DNA of 64,000 nucleotides from Balanoglossus misakiensis (Eukaryota; Hemichordata): NCBI GenBank assembly GCA_040954595.2, contig CM082593.2, positions 5,208,001 to 5,272,000 of the forward strand, read 5' to 3'. Shown piece by piece: positions 47,066 to 60,317 of this stretch (position 1 is its first letter; each line of letters starts with the position of its first letter). The notes under the pieces were generated by a model. It saw only the letters and a program-made list of their open reading frames with translations, ran no database searches and was not told where the DNA came from. The position numbers and the translations under genes were made by a program.

Positions 47066-50000
47066 TGCACGATATTTGTGAACATAAATAAAGAAATCCA
47101 TACATAAAATGTCTTAAAATAAAATAAACGAAAAAGCAATTGCAAACATATAAAATAAAAAAGCGAAAGTAAAAATTAAAAGCAAAAAACAATAACTTAC
47201 TTTTGGCATAGAAGAAATAAATGCAGCTTCGCAAAAAATAATAGCGCATGCGTGTCTTCGTTGGTCGTTTCAGTCACTCCGGCATTCAAACATCCAGTCA
47301 AAAGTAACCCGGGGTGTAAATCCATTCATATTTGACTAATATAGAACTCAGTCATGATAATTACATCTGCAAATTAATTTTCACACGAATGTGCTCGGCT
47401 GCCGAGTGTGTATACTGTGCGCATCTTTCATAAAAAGTCGCAGTATCTTTCATCTTCCGAAGTATGTCGATATTTCTTAGATGGCGTTCACCTGCCCATC
47501 CCGTAAAACTATTGACACGACCTGACAAAAATAGCGGGACTCGCAGCTGCATTGGTTTAGGTGTTAATTGACTTGCTAATATGCCTAACGAATTTGCTTA
47601 ACAATACAACTGGGGCGGTTGCGCTTTTGTTACATAACCATCGTTGTATTTCGGAGTGTTTTGCGGGAACGGTCGACATGGATGCAGCTAGCAGAGACAA
47701 GTTGAAGCGTTTACAAAGTTACGTCGATGTTTGAGTGAGTGTTTTCGCCTAGAATGTGAAGGATACCGGTCCAAGCAGTTCCATTCTTGTGAACCAGCAT
47801 GCGGTTTGTCACCGCACGTCGTCTTCCGCGTCATGACCATGCAAGTAAGTGTCAATGGTTGTTTTGGTTGTGTACATGTACATACACGTGTATTGGAAAG
47901 CTGATCAATATGGCACCCGGCACCTGAGCCATCTTTAATTGTAGCGCGTCTGTGTCAAAAACACTCAGGAGCGATTAAATTCGGATACTGTTAACCAGAA
48001 GGAAAACACGAGTGCTATAAATTCCAAGTTCAGGATCCGAGAAACTCTTTCCGGTCAAAGTCTCCTTTACTTTGAAAGCACAGTAGAAACGGCTTTCATT
48101 TCTTGCATCGTCAACCACACATGAACCTAACCCTAAACCGGGGTTTAAAACTTTAACCGATACAAATTCCCAAATCCAAATGAAAAATTCCCTGAGTACT
48201 TCGCCAGTTATAAGAGATATTTCGTTCTGCATACACAACGGAAGAAATAATTCGACGGGTGCTTTTAATTGATTAAGATAAGGTGAAGCAAAGCGATTGT
48301 GTTATCACAGCGTGAGATGAAATTAAATTGCTGAAGTGATTGCAGATTGATAATGGTGTAATCATTTTGGCCTTTAGGCGATGAACGAAGCATGAAAAAG
48401 TCGTGATCAGTGTTTAAAAAAATGGTCTTACCTGCTTGGTGTAATTTACTTGCTCTCGTAGAGTCTCAATACACACGCTACCAATGTCCTAGAAGATTAA
48501 CAAATCCGAGAATAAATATTCTGACAATTTTGACAGCACTGAATGTGTGCCTGAAGACTTCCCGAACACTGTCAAAATCTGTTTCTCTCAAAGTGTCCCC
48601 GCAGAGCAAGCGACACCGTCTTATATGTTAAAAAGTGTCGAGAGTTTGAGTGGTGCCTATAAAATTATGTAAATTTGTTTTCGGATTGATATGCTAATTG
48701 GTCACGATATGATAAAACCTTGATATGAAATGAAACCTCTTCGGCAGCTGATTGTATAAGGTATACCGGTGACATTTACTTGTAAAGATCCTGTCAACAA
48801 TCGACAAAGTGTTCCTGTTCGATTGGAACAGTTACACAGTAACACCCATACTGCAATTCACTGAGAAAATATCCAGTCTGCAAAAGTATTTGATAAAACC
48901 GAAAAAGAAGAAAAAAAAACGAACTTGAGAGAGAGAGCTTTCTCCTGCATTTGACTAGAAATTCCAATCACAAACATGCAGTCGATTTAATCTACTTTGT
49001 AATGATAAGCTTATCCAATATGAATACACGGGGAAAAACTTAAAGGCAACAAGTAGACTTTCTCCGCTAATTGAATTCGCGGTGGCCGTTGAACCCTGAA
49101 TCGCGTACCTGAGAAGGTTTTTGCTTGTGGTGAACATCAGTAAAACAATTGTTTAAGTTTTAATTTCATTCGTCTCAAACTCAAGCATGATAAATATAAA
49201 TAAGAGAAAACCGAAAGTTGCGTGCCGCGGTGTGCTCTGGTTATTGAAAATGGTGAGATTGGCGTCGACGGCGTTGTGATCGACGGCATGTCATACGACG
49301 GCTTGCGGGAGAATTTTGCAGAGGTGGCGTGTAGCCCCCGGTCGACTCGACGCACAGAAGCATGAAACGCTATCTGAAAGGCGGAACACCAATCTCACGT
49401 ATTTACCGTGTCACATTTGATAAATCGCTTATCAGCCGAGGTCTGGAGTTGTGCGTAGTCGTATCACACCTTAAGATGGTGATCTTTCTATTCCTCCCAA
49501 AGTTGAATGGGAGCTTATCTTTCTGATCTACACATTGCCTGGTGTTGAATTGACGAGTCTCTGCACTGCCATGACAACACAAAACAACATCTTTTTTAAG
49601 GTTTCATCGTGATTTCGGCTGAAACCCAAGCCAGTTTATAATTTGACGTCAGCGTCTCATCAATACAGACTCGTCACCCATGACTACAAAAAAACACTCA
49701 TTTAAAAAAAAAATTCCGGCCGAATCCCAAGACTTGTGGTATAATTACCAATTAGGCATGAGCGTCCCATCTAAAAGACTAATTTCTCTTTATCTTATTT
49801 CGTCTGTTAACAAAATTGATTATCTTTGTTGGCGTCGGGTTTTCACTGACCGCGTCGTGATATACTTCTTATCTTAAAACGTTCTGATTAATTTCTCGAG
49901 AATGACCTAATTTGCATAGAACCTAAAATGACGTCAGAATAATGAATCATTTTCACTGCATTTGACCACGCGACAAAAGATAGACCAGTTAGCTGTAAAC

Positions 50001-53000
50001 TAATGAAGTCTTTCTTTGTCTTTGTTTATGCAAGGAAATAGAGCTCTTGCTTATTCAGAACAAAATTCGATATTCGGCAACTAAGTTCTATTTCCAAAGG
50101 CGTCGAAGACAAAACACCGCCAGGCACTTTAGTTTTATAGTGAACGTAACTTGAAGAAATAAAAATCATTAATTTAACAAACACTATATACTCAATTGAC
50201 GGCGAGGTGGAAGGTTCGGCAATGTCAAATGCCTCAGTGCAAGATGGTTAGGTGGCCTCAAACTTGACAGACACCCTAAGTGTTTGTTTTTGAGAGAATG
50301 GATGTAAAGTGATTGCAAAATTCCAATCTCCGACGCAAACAACGAGGAAATTGTTACAATCCATGTCACCCATAAATATTTGACGCCGGCTCTTTTATAT
50401 GTAAACCGATGCTGCTTAGATTTTTTAATATCGACGACTTCTTTCAAATCTTTTACAAAAAAACCCAGCACGCAGGTTCCGAGTTCGCCAATTTCGATAA
50501 GCGAAGATGCAACAGAAACCATTAACTAGATATCAATTTCCATAACTCCCGAGGATAGTAATAACCGAAATTGAGTCATTCAGACCAGTTCAAGAAGAGT
50601 TTCAATACATCAAATGTTTGAGAATGATTGTTGCCTAGCAATAAGGAGAGGCGGCTTACTTAAAAAAATAATTCAGGTCGACATTGCTTCAAAACTTTGA
50701 AACACAGCAAAAGCACTATTTTCCTTTCTGATAAAATATCTCCGTTTTCACTCTTCACTTTTCCCCTTTAAGAAATAAAGACATTTTTAAACGCAAGTTA
50801 CAAAGACCTTCCGAATGTATGAAATCACGTGTTTACAGAAGATGGCTTGTGTTAAAGCGAATCATGTTTAACAAAGATCGGTTCTTACATAAGTTTGTGT
50901 TGTCGAAACGCTGTGGCAGTAGTCGCAACAGAGCCAGGTTGGCAAAACTTAACAAGTGCATGATGAAATATTTTCACAAAGATTTTTAAACAACCTTCGC
51001 TAGTTATACGTACATTGTAATTATAAATTAAGAATATCGCGAATATCCCACGCGAATATCCCTCGATTTTAGTAATAAAGCGGTGAAATAACTCGTTCGG
51101 GGCTGTCGTGAAGAATCCTCCAGTATAGACACGAAAGCGCCCAAACTTTGACATTTCAATGCCATATCGATTTAAGTACGTGCGGCATGTCACCGTATAA
51201 GTTGCGGGACGCGGGAAAGTTGACAGTTGAAAAGAAACAATTGAAACGGTAGAATTTGTAGTGTACAAACCACAGATTCATTCGGCTCAACAATGGTCAC
51301 TAATCTAAGATTTCAGCTTCTCTTACCAAAAGAGTATATAGATTAGGCGATGTGTTAACGACCAAATAGTAAGGAAGCGTTTTCAGGGAAATTTCTTAAC
51401 TCGAGGATAGTAATGCACTGAAGACATTTGGGTGTTAACATGATTTGTAGTGATGTGAACATGTAACATTTAGAGCAAAAAGGAAAATTGTGTGATACTG
51501 TATGGAATTAGGTCTTACCGTAAGGGGTCGGCTACAATGCGAAAGCGTGCGAACACTGCATGGAAGGGAAGCAACGCAGGTACCAGGTATTAACGTGGTG
51601 TAAGGAACTATCCCACAGCTAAGCAATCTCTGTGACAGGTAGCGGCCTTAAATCCTATTACTTAGCTGCCGCCTTCGCTCACTGAATACCCGATTGGGTC
51701 AGGCCTGTTCTTTTTAACCCAAACATTAGTCTGCAGGGTAATACTTTGGTATTAATGGGAAAAGACTGCCCGTGGGTCAGCCATCACGCTTTTTTGGATC
51801 GGGCCCACCGGCCATAAACGTGGGTATATACCATGCATTGCTGCGCTTCCGAGCATTGACATGCATAAGCCGTGTTAAATCCGGGCGCTCATGTGTGTGC
51901 CAAAACTTCAAATCCCCTCCCCCCGCCATTTTTTTACACATTGATAAGCCACACCAAATCACATCCCCGCTGTCATTGGAGCTTTTCACGCGTTCTTACT
52001 TCACAGCAACCCTGAATGGATTGATCTGTAGCATAAATCTGTCACCAAACTTTGACATGTCACATTTATTTGCTCTCTGCGTCGTTACAGCTGATCATAA
52101 GCACACGTGTAAAAAGTTTGCTACAGTAACACTGGCCAGGTGCCGTATTTTCCAAATACGACAACATTTCCAATGGGGAGCAGAAATGTGCGTATTTTGA
52201 AACTTTTAAAAACAAAATAACATTGCCAACTTTAGACCACGTAACTTGTGATACAGTTAGGTACAACCCGCATCATACTCGATCAGATCACCCATATCTC
52301 GGTCGCCATCTCTTGCCAAGGAAAATTTAGTTACTAAAATTGCAAGTTATGATACAGTAATTCCCGTGATCTTCAATCTTAGTTAGCTTTTCAGTTACCA
52401 TGCATAATTATCATAATCTTTATTATCTCGACGTACTGTAGTACTTGATAAGTTGTTGATTGGTAAAAAGAATCGACGTTTTGAGTATACGTCAGACATG
52501 AGTGGGCACTTCTGTGTACAGTTCGTACGCGTGCGCTCTATGCAAATCGCTGCCTGAGGGAAACCATAGTTACACCAATCAGCATCCGGCAACATCGACA
52601 TACGGGATTCCCCAAACAACAAGCCAGGGACGCAAACACCGTCTTCCTTTTCTCCGTTCGCCGACATCACTGGGCTTCAGGAAAACGTGCCTGTTTTTCG
52701 CTACGGGCGGATATGAACAAGGTCACCGAGAATTAATAACGTTCAAGAGGTGGGAACCCACGCCAGAACTGTCAAACAAGCACGTGGGGTCAACCTAGTT
52801 TCTGAGTGACCCACGCACAAATTGACCAATCGCGACTGTTCCCGTTGATCATTCTCTTTCCAAACTAATGTACCCAAGGCACCTATCACATGGAATCACC
52901 GTGTTCATCGTAGCAAATAAATTTCACGCCCATTAGCCTATAACCCAGGGCAAAATAGCCTGCTCACTACATCGAAAAACTGTAACGACAATGTCGATTG

Positions 53001-56000
53001 ACTCGCCCGTGGAGAAACGCCATCTCCAATGAATTCAAGTTGTACAGGCCAACGGTGAACAGGGACTTCCTGACACATGGAGATGGTCACAAAGGAAATG
53101 TGTCTAACGTTGGTCAACCGTAAAATATTAACTGAAATAGGTTACCGAACGTGTCCCATATTAAACATTTTCCGACATGAATATTGATTGTTCAAAGTGT
53201 CCATTTCAGCGCTTCTTCTTATTTTGAGATCCTAACCGTTTGACTGAAATCATGAGATGCTGATTTTTAGTGTGATGTTTGTGGCGAATGACATTAACGT
53301 TTCTGCATTTTATTTAGACTAAAGTTTAAGGCCACGTCGAATTCAAGATTGAATATGAAATATTTACAAAAAATGGATACGTTGACTGTCTCATATACCA
53401 TGACAATAAGCCGATAACCCTCGTCATACAAACGGTTATAGACATACATCGATTTGATGTAACAGTGGGAACATCAGCCGTTTTGATAACATTGTTGTAA
53501 AGAGCTTGCGGATTTTAGCTATCGCAAACTGTTCACTGACTCGTTGGCATCAGACATATTAACAAATGCGTGTTAACGGTATGCTTACTCTACAGATTCA
53601 TCACCAGACCAGCTCAGAATGAAATCGTCTTTCAGTGTTGACGTCTCACTTGGATGTACACGCGCCACCATTAAGCGACCTTAATGTGGTAAGTCTCGAC
53701 AGATTGACAATTCTCATATGTTGTTTTGTCATAAAAGAAGCTGCGATTTGTACATGCTGTTAATCTTAAAGCGGATTTTTGACATCATGCCGTAAAAGCC
53801 ACATTTGCACGGAATCGCAATTTTTAGTAGGGCTCACATTCAATTCGCGCCATAATCACTTTCTGAACGAAAGTCATAAGGTGACATCCCCGTATTTTTT
53901 AAAAGTTCCCCGTATAATTGACATATAGAGCGTTAATCCAAGCATAACAGTGCGTGTTCCATGTTCTAAGCCATGGTCAAAATCTTTAATGCACAAATTA
54001 CCATCCGTGGATTGATGGGCGATCAACGTGTAGGACACTTCCTTCTCTTGCATTGAAATCGCGACTTTAGCAGCCTTAAACTTTTCCAGTCGTCGCCTTT
54101 CGGCGGCGCGGTGCGGGATCTGACACTATCGCTTGTCACATTGGATATAAGGTGGTTCAGTATCGGACCTGATAGCATGACCTTTTATGACCCGCCCGCG
54201 ATAAAGAAGATCTACCTGACTTTGAAGACGGAATACGCGCACAATTTATTAACCACTTTAACGGCAGTCCCTCTTGAAAAAAAGTCTCCACTTCGAAGGC
54301 GTGTTATCCGACTGCAGACAGAATGTTAATTATCAAGAAAACAAATCAGTATAGGGCTATTTGAGTTCTCCCAAGCCCCGCCTGTCTCATCTGTCAGCAA
54401 ATCAGCCTTGGAATTAGTTTGAACTGAACTGAACTGAATTGATTTTAATTTGAAAACAGCAGTGCCAAATATTGCCTGCCGTGGTTGCAGATAATGCCAG
54501 ATGTATTACGTGTGACACACTTAGACAGATTTAAGAACTCAACCTCTTCACCGCAATGGTTCGTTCCAATTCCATTGTTTTATATACGAATTTGCTAAAG
54601 TGGTACTCTACAGAGGGACTGGGGGTGAAATGGATAAAGCATATTAATTGATGTTCTCAAACAGACGTTTGTGTGAGTGAGGAGGTTTTATTTAAAATTA
54701 CAAATCGCGCGTTTTACATATTTAATCGTATTTAAGAACATTAAGGCACCATAGCACACGCTAGCCTTTACACAGTAAACCTAAGGCCAATCTGTGCCTG
54801 GAGATATCGAAATGCTATCTTGTATTGTTAATTGCGTGCTCATGCTTTGCAGGCGTGAGATGTCACACGCAAAATTATTAACATCTCGCCTGCGGCAATG
54901 CGTGAGAGGTCTAAACAGTGCGTGGGCGATATGTTCGAACAGAGGAATTGAAGCGTGAGCGATGTCCGGTTGCGTAGACTGAGCAACTCGTTAATCTCGG
55001 ATTAATAGATTTGCCGCGGAGTGTTTCCAGGGCCCAGTTACATTTATGTACAGCGCAACGGGAGCCCCGGTATAATAAGCTTAATAAATATTATTCGAGG
55101 GAAAAGTTTGAGGTATTCACCGCTCTGAGAATCTCTACACAACGGGACCACTCGCAAATAAACCCAAAGAGAAATCTGCTCGTATATGTTAAATTACTAT
55201 ATTGTGGCTACCACAGAGAACCAGAAATAAGATTGTGTTGCCGTTGTCTTGACGGAATGATTATTACTATGGAAACGAGTGAATAACGATTATTCTTTTA
55301 TGTTGCCATCTGAACGCTATTATGAATAACGGCTTTCATTAAAATTGAAAACAAAGATCTTTCATGACTTACCCTGGAAGGCGCAGAAACAAAAGCTTAC
55401 CAATGAAGTTGATGTGGACAGCGAGAATGAGCAGCTTGTCTTCTTGGCAGATTTGTTCTTCTGTGGTGTTGGTCTGTCTTCCCCTGGCTGTATTTATTAC
55501 CAAAGAAGTCATAGTTGTGGAATATTGACAGCTATAATTGGTATATTTATGCATTTCAATGCCGTGTTTGATTTCCTGTATGAAATTAATGAGCATGAGT
55601 TAAATTATAATTGAGACAATAACAGCCCAGCCACAAAGATACTGTTTCCGCAACTGTAGGAAACTTAAACGTAAGAAGATGAATAGTAATGAATAGCAAA
55701 TTTTGTCAATGGAGATTTTTAAAAATGCAACTGAAGAATCCTGGTTATAATAAGACTGACATTTTACAGCTACAGCAGAGAAAGCGCTCTTTCGCACATA
55801 GTGTTTAGCCAGTCCGCGTTGATGAAAGTATCCCCAAGAATAATCTGGTCGCACTTGTTGTTCAATGATGTCCATGATGGTAAAACAAATGATTGCTCTC
55901 GCGCCCAAGCCGCCCCTTGCAGTTAGGTATCACGTTCGATTAAAGGACCCTAGTTCCCCAAGACTTTGTGTAGTGTTGAAATTCCATTTTATGTCTGGTG

Positions 56001-58286
56001 ACTCTAACTGCTTTGAATAATGCACGATAAACATACTGCCAGTCGGATGAGCTTTATTGATAAATATTGAGCAGAAGTTCTTGAATGAAAAAATGCAACC
56101 TTTATTTTGCAGTGTGCTGAACGCCACATAAATGTTTCACGTCAAAATATTCGCCAGTAAAATCAAAGTCAGTTATACTATATTCACTTATTATTTATTT
56201 AAACATCATATAGGCGGTTCCTTTGTTCCAAATTATATCCTTTTTGGAAGAGATAAGAAGAGATTATAAAATTTGCTCTCAAGCTATGTTCATTAAATTA
56301 ATGCACTAAGTTTACCGGGACACACCAACTCACCGATTCATCACATTTATGCAAAAAAATCGACATTCGTTCATCATTGCACCGAATTGTGTTTATAGAT
56401 CGAGATACATGTAATAAATTTCTCATAAAAAAACTCTTGAAGCTGGATAATATCTCCCCGTCCTTCTGTCTTCCAATTTTATCCGGTTCACAAGAAAGTA
56501 CCGTTCGAGAAGCTAATCAGACTCATAAAGATACCATTAATATATGAATTACAAATTCCTTCCTAAACTATCAAAAGTACTTTTAAAGGTCTAATATTTC
56601 ATAGATAAGCAACCCTTTCTTTACAAGTCCCCAGGGCGTCTGTAGAGGAACACGTTGCGTCGTCGTGTGTACCCAAGGCATTCTCTGCGGTCTACTCCAC
56701 TGGGGCAAATAATTTTATTCATATATGATGGATGGATTGAAGCTTTATCTTCAGTCTATCTTCTCGCGTTGTGTCTCCAACGAACCGTGGCAGAAAAAAA
56801 GGCACGTTTGCATAGCCAGATATACAAAGGAATCGGCAACTTCTCTCAAGAGCCCAGGCGGACAGACACCTCACCACGAACCAAATTTTTCTAGGATTAC
56901 TGGCTTGCCGAAACACGATAGGTATGTTATCTTGGTTTCACGGCAGTGGCTATGTCCTTCATACTGTATCTGTGTTTTTTTTATATAAGTAATGGAACGG
57001 TGGGAACAATGTTATGGGGTGTGTGGTGGCACTGGAGTCTGTATGTATGTATACAGCACGGTTGTCGAATATTAGAGCAAATCACCCTGCCTATAGTATA
57101 CACTGTCTTCTTGTGGTTCTGCCAAGCATTGCACGTTGAACTTGTAAGCCATTGGCCTTACACACAATGCTGGTGTTTCCTAATTTCATCGCACATTTCT
57201 CGACATCTGAGTTTCAGAGTCAAGGTAACAGTGTCCTTACAATAATCTGTATTTAATTCCAATGTTTCATTTCGACTGCCCTCCAAACCCCTTCGACTTT
57301 TAAACCGAGCCATACGTGTTGGGAGACAATGCGGCATACCCTTCATTTTACGGGAAAACAATTCCAGCAGTTAATGGAACGAAAATTCACACCTTTTAAT
57401 TTCCAGCTCATTTCTCAGCGCATAATGCAGATCATGTCCCTTGAGAGCGAAATGAGAGAAAGCACATTTAAATGAATTTAACTTCGAAAGGAGATTTCCC
57501 TTTGCTTTTCCTAAAGTTAATATGTCATTCGAAACGAAACTATTGACAAAAGAATGATTCAAATGTGTAGTTGTGTTTTTCAGAGTGAAATACGTAAATG
57601 CATGGTATAGCCCAGTACATCCTTACATTCCCTCCCCCGCCAGTTGCAAAGCTTCCCCATCTCCCCTTTGAATCTCCCGTTTGTTTCATGGCTTTTCGAA
57701 GAATCATCTCAAGCCTATGTTCTAGCTGTGCACTCTCGGTTTTTTAACATCTTGTGACGCACACATAGTCCTTAACTATTGGGAATCTTAAGATCTTAAA
57801 TATTAGAATATGATAGTCAGAAAGACAAAAGTAAAACAATTTGTCGTCCAATTTCTAAAATCATCTTGATGATATTCTCTGTAGTGAAGAGAATTGTTTC
57901 ACTTCGGGGCTTTCTCTGTTTTCAGCAATACACGGAATTGTGGGATATCTCACGTACGGTATTCTGTAGTACGTCAAAGCGAATACCACAAACGGTTCAC
58001 CATCGCGTCATGTCGTGTTGTCATGCCGAATATATTATTGGTGATACTTTTAATTTGTGAAATCGATTTCACGGCATTTTGCACGATTTGTTGGTGTTGT
58101 TCATTCTGCTGCTGGCGTTTTTTTTTGCAACGTTGGCCACGCCTACAACGCAGTATACATGTACAGAAGCCACGACAGGTCAACAAGAAGTCAACATGGC
58201 CGCCGAATGTCTTCCTTTCCTTAAAGACTGACCATCCATGCAACTGTCTTTGATTATTTCGACCCCACATTTCCGAGTACATTTGT
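47066..58286. other. Gene-poor DNA between P4 and P5
   Basis: About 11 kb with no supported gene. An ATGGATGCAGC frame near 47680 runs 18 codons to a TGA that overlaps a GTGAGT donor. A cysteine-rich frame with a hydrophobic start lies at 58023-58253 (plus). Neither is convincing enough to call. Confidence 0.4.
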
Positions 58287-58296
58287 ACTTAAATAG
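58287..58296 (+). promoter_or_regulatory. Candidate P5 TATA element
   Basis: ACTTAAATAG, identical to the element upstream of P2. It lies 1.7 kb before the P5 coding exon, so it would need a noncoding first exon near 58320-58334. The only nearby donor (AAG|GTTATT) is weak. Confidence 0.3.
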
Positions 58297-58580
58297 TGTG
58301 ACTGCAAGGTGACACTCAGCTCAGATTCGTGAAGGTTATTTTTTCGCTCGGTATCAGATCATCATTAGGAATCTGTCTTTAACGAAAAACACGACAAAAG
58401 AAAGCGATTTTGAAATGTTTCCCATGAAGTGCTTCTATGGACGGGGAGTCTTGTTTTTCATTAGCTCAAACCACCCACGTTGCGTTGTGTCCTCGATTTT
58501 TTTGCGACAGAAATAACCCAGGGGTTGAATGACTCGCTCACTCCTTCAATTCCCGCTGTTGATTATATCTCACGGCGAGC

Positions 58581-58603
58581 GGGGGGGGGGGGGGGGGGGG
58601 GGG
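58581..58603. repeat. Poly(G) run of 23
   Basis: Twenty-three consecutive G residues. The length may be imprecise because long homopolymers are prone to sequencing error. Confidence 0.85.
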
Positions 58604-59631
58604 ACACAAATCATGAATATTAGTCCTGAATATTTGCATGTCTCCCCCACACAGTTTACGATTTCAAAACCGAATCGCCATGAAAGGTAAACAAAATCTG
58701 ATATGTCTTGGAAGATTTTGAGGATTATTCTAGTGATTGATATTGAGCGAAAATTCCGCACGTGTGATACATGTCCGGTTTATACATTTCTCACTGTCTC
58801 CTCAAGCGAATTGCACCCTGTCTGATACCGCCCGATTCGACAGAATCAAATGACTTCAAGAAATTAGGTGAGATTTTCGCGAAAAGGTGTAGGCTATGAA
58901 GGAAACACTTGAGCTGCAAAATTCATCCACCTTGAACTTAAATGTTTTCAGAATCTGTTTTCTCACTGGTTCTCATCAAGGTCTCTTGGAGAAAATTACA
59001 AAAAAACATGAGCGGGGGGGGGGGTAATGACCTGTTATCTATAAAAAAAATGCGTAACAATTCTAATACTATGGTTATAATCAAATATATTTTTATTTAG
59101 CCCTGTGGACAATCATTCTTCTAATTTCAAATGATATTCAAACGCTGGACAGCCATGTAAAATGTAGATTTCTTCCAAATGATGGTTTTACAATACACAC
59201 GGTTTCCTTCGGCGATTCATTTCATGAAAACCGCCCATTTAGTTTTCCAATTGCAAACATGCGAAAACAGTACCCATATAAAGCTATCGGAGCAAACGAC
59301 AAAAATTGAATGTCCCTCTCAACTTTAATCACGTCATATAGTGAGTATATTATTTACATGGTGCGATGTATGGTTGATGTGTCGTTGTATTGTAAACTGT
59401 GGGTCTATGACTCACGTTGACAATGCCACGGTGACACGCTAGGTGTGACCCTGGTTTGCCAGTCATTATCGCGGTGAAGCCTACACGATGCACTCGCACA
59501 CGCATGCAGTTGATAGGTAAATTTCCATTGCCTCATCAACCGACTCTTTTTTTCACGTCAAATATGCAAAGCATGTAATTTTACTTCTGGTTGTTCACGA
59601 GTACTCCCACGCCTTAGCCCTCAATCGACCA

Positions 59632-59949
59632 CCCAAGTAGTAATTTCAATCAACCAACCAACCAACCAACCAACCAACAAACCAACCAACCAACCAGTCA
59701 ATCAGTCAGTCAGTCAGTCAGTCATGCGATTATCGCTTTTCCACATAGCAATTAAATTATTTCAATCCCAAGTAGTAATTTCAATCAATCAACCAACCAA
59801 CCAACCAACCAACCAACCAACCAACCAACCAACCAACCAACCAACCAACCAACCAACCAACCAACCAGTCAGTCAGTCAGTCAGTCAGTCAGTCAGTCAG
59901 TCAGTCATGCGATTATCGCTTTTCCACATAGCAATTAAATTATTTCAAT
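59632..59949. repeat. Duplicated block with (AACC)n and (AGTC)n arrays in the P5 5' intron
   Basis: Unit 1 (59632-59766) and unit 2 (59767-59949) both run CCCAAGTAGTAATTTCAATC, then (AACC)n, then (AGTC)n, then ATGCGATTATCGCTTTTCCA and ATTAAATTATTTCAAT. Unit 2 is longer because its arrays expanded. The P5 splice acceptor (59957-59958) lies just past unit 2, so the duplication copied the end of the intron up to, but not including, the acceptor. Confidence 0.9.
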
Positions 59950-59960
59950 ATATTTCAGAC

Positions 59961-60317
59961 ATGTCACAGTTCGTTATCTTCAGACATTTCCTGCTTCTTG
60001 CCCTGTGTATCGCACAGTCCGTGTCGATGTCACGCTCTGAAAACTATGGAATCGTTGGGTATGACCGCTTGCTGGCGCTGTCCACGGACAACGAGTTCGC
60101 TCCTCAGGCTGAGGATACGGCCGCAGACGGCGGGTTTGCTTTCACCTACAATAGCGACAAAGGGGCGGATTTCAAGTCGTCGTTCCCCGATCTAACGCCA
60201 CCGATGATTCGTCGAGCGATGAAGATGCGTCCCTGCAGCCACTGCAACAGCAAATCGTGTAAATCGTCTGCCTGTGTGATGTTCTGCAAAAAATTCTGTG
60301 CTCGCCCGAGAAGTTAA
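59961..60317 (+). CDS. P5: secreted cysteine-rich prepropeptide
   Basis: A 118-residue protein in one coding exon. The frame is open further upstream through a tetranucleotide array, but a TATTTCAG acceptor two bases before ATG at 59961 sets the start. The signal peptide is [20 protein letters not shown]. An acidic propeptide follows, then [12 protein letters not shown] with dibasic RR. The C-terminal module has six cysteines: C-x2-C-x4-C-x4-C-x3-C-x3-C (CSHCNSKSC ... [10 protein letters not shown]), strongly basic. P2 shares the CSxCNS opening, the spacing (one residue longer in one loop) and the PPM before the processing site. A poly(A) signal AATAAA lies near 60662. P5 is on the opposite strand from P1-P4. 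The positive charge suits an antimicrobial or toxin-like peptide, but this is a guess. Confidence 0.74.
   Translation: MSQFVIFRHFLLLALCIAQSVSMSRSENYGIVGYDRLLALSTDNEFAPQAEDTAADGGFAFTYNSDKGADFKSSFPDLTPPMIRRAMKMRPCSHCNSKSCKSSACVMFCKKFCARPRS

Noticed and set aside
47680-47734. ATG frame MDAASRDKLKRL near a GTGAGT donor
   Set aside because: It recalls the start of a death-fold (CARD-like) protein, but the TGA stop precedes the donor and no further exon was seen.
59724-60317. Long plus-strand frame of 197 codons
   Set aside because: Its first part is translated tetranucleotide repeat (NQPT and SVSQ units) and intron. A splice acceptor just before 59961 sets the true P5 start.
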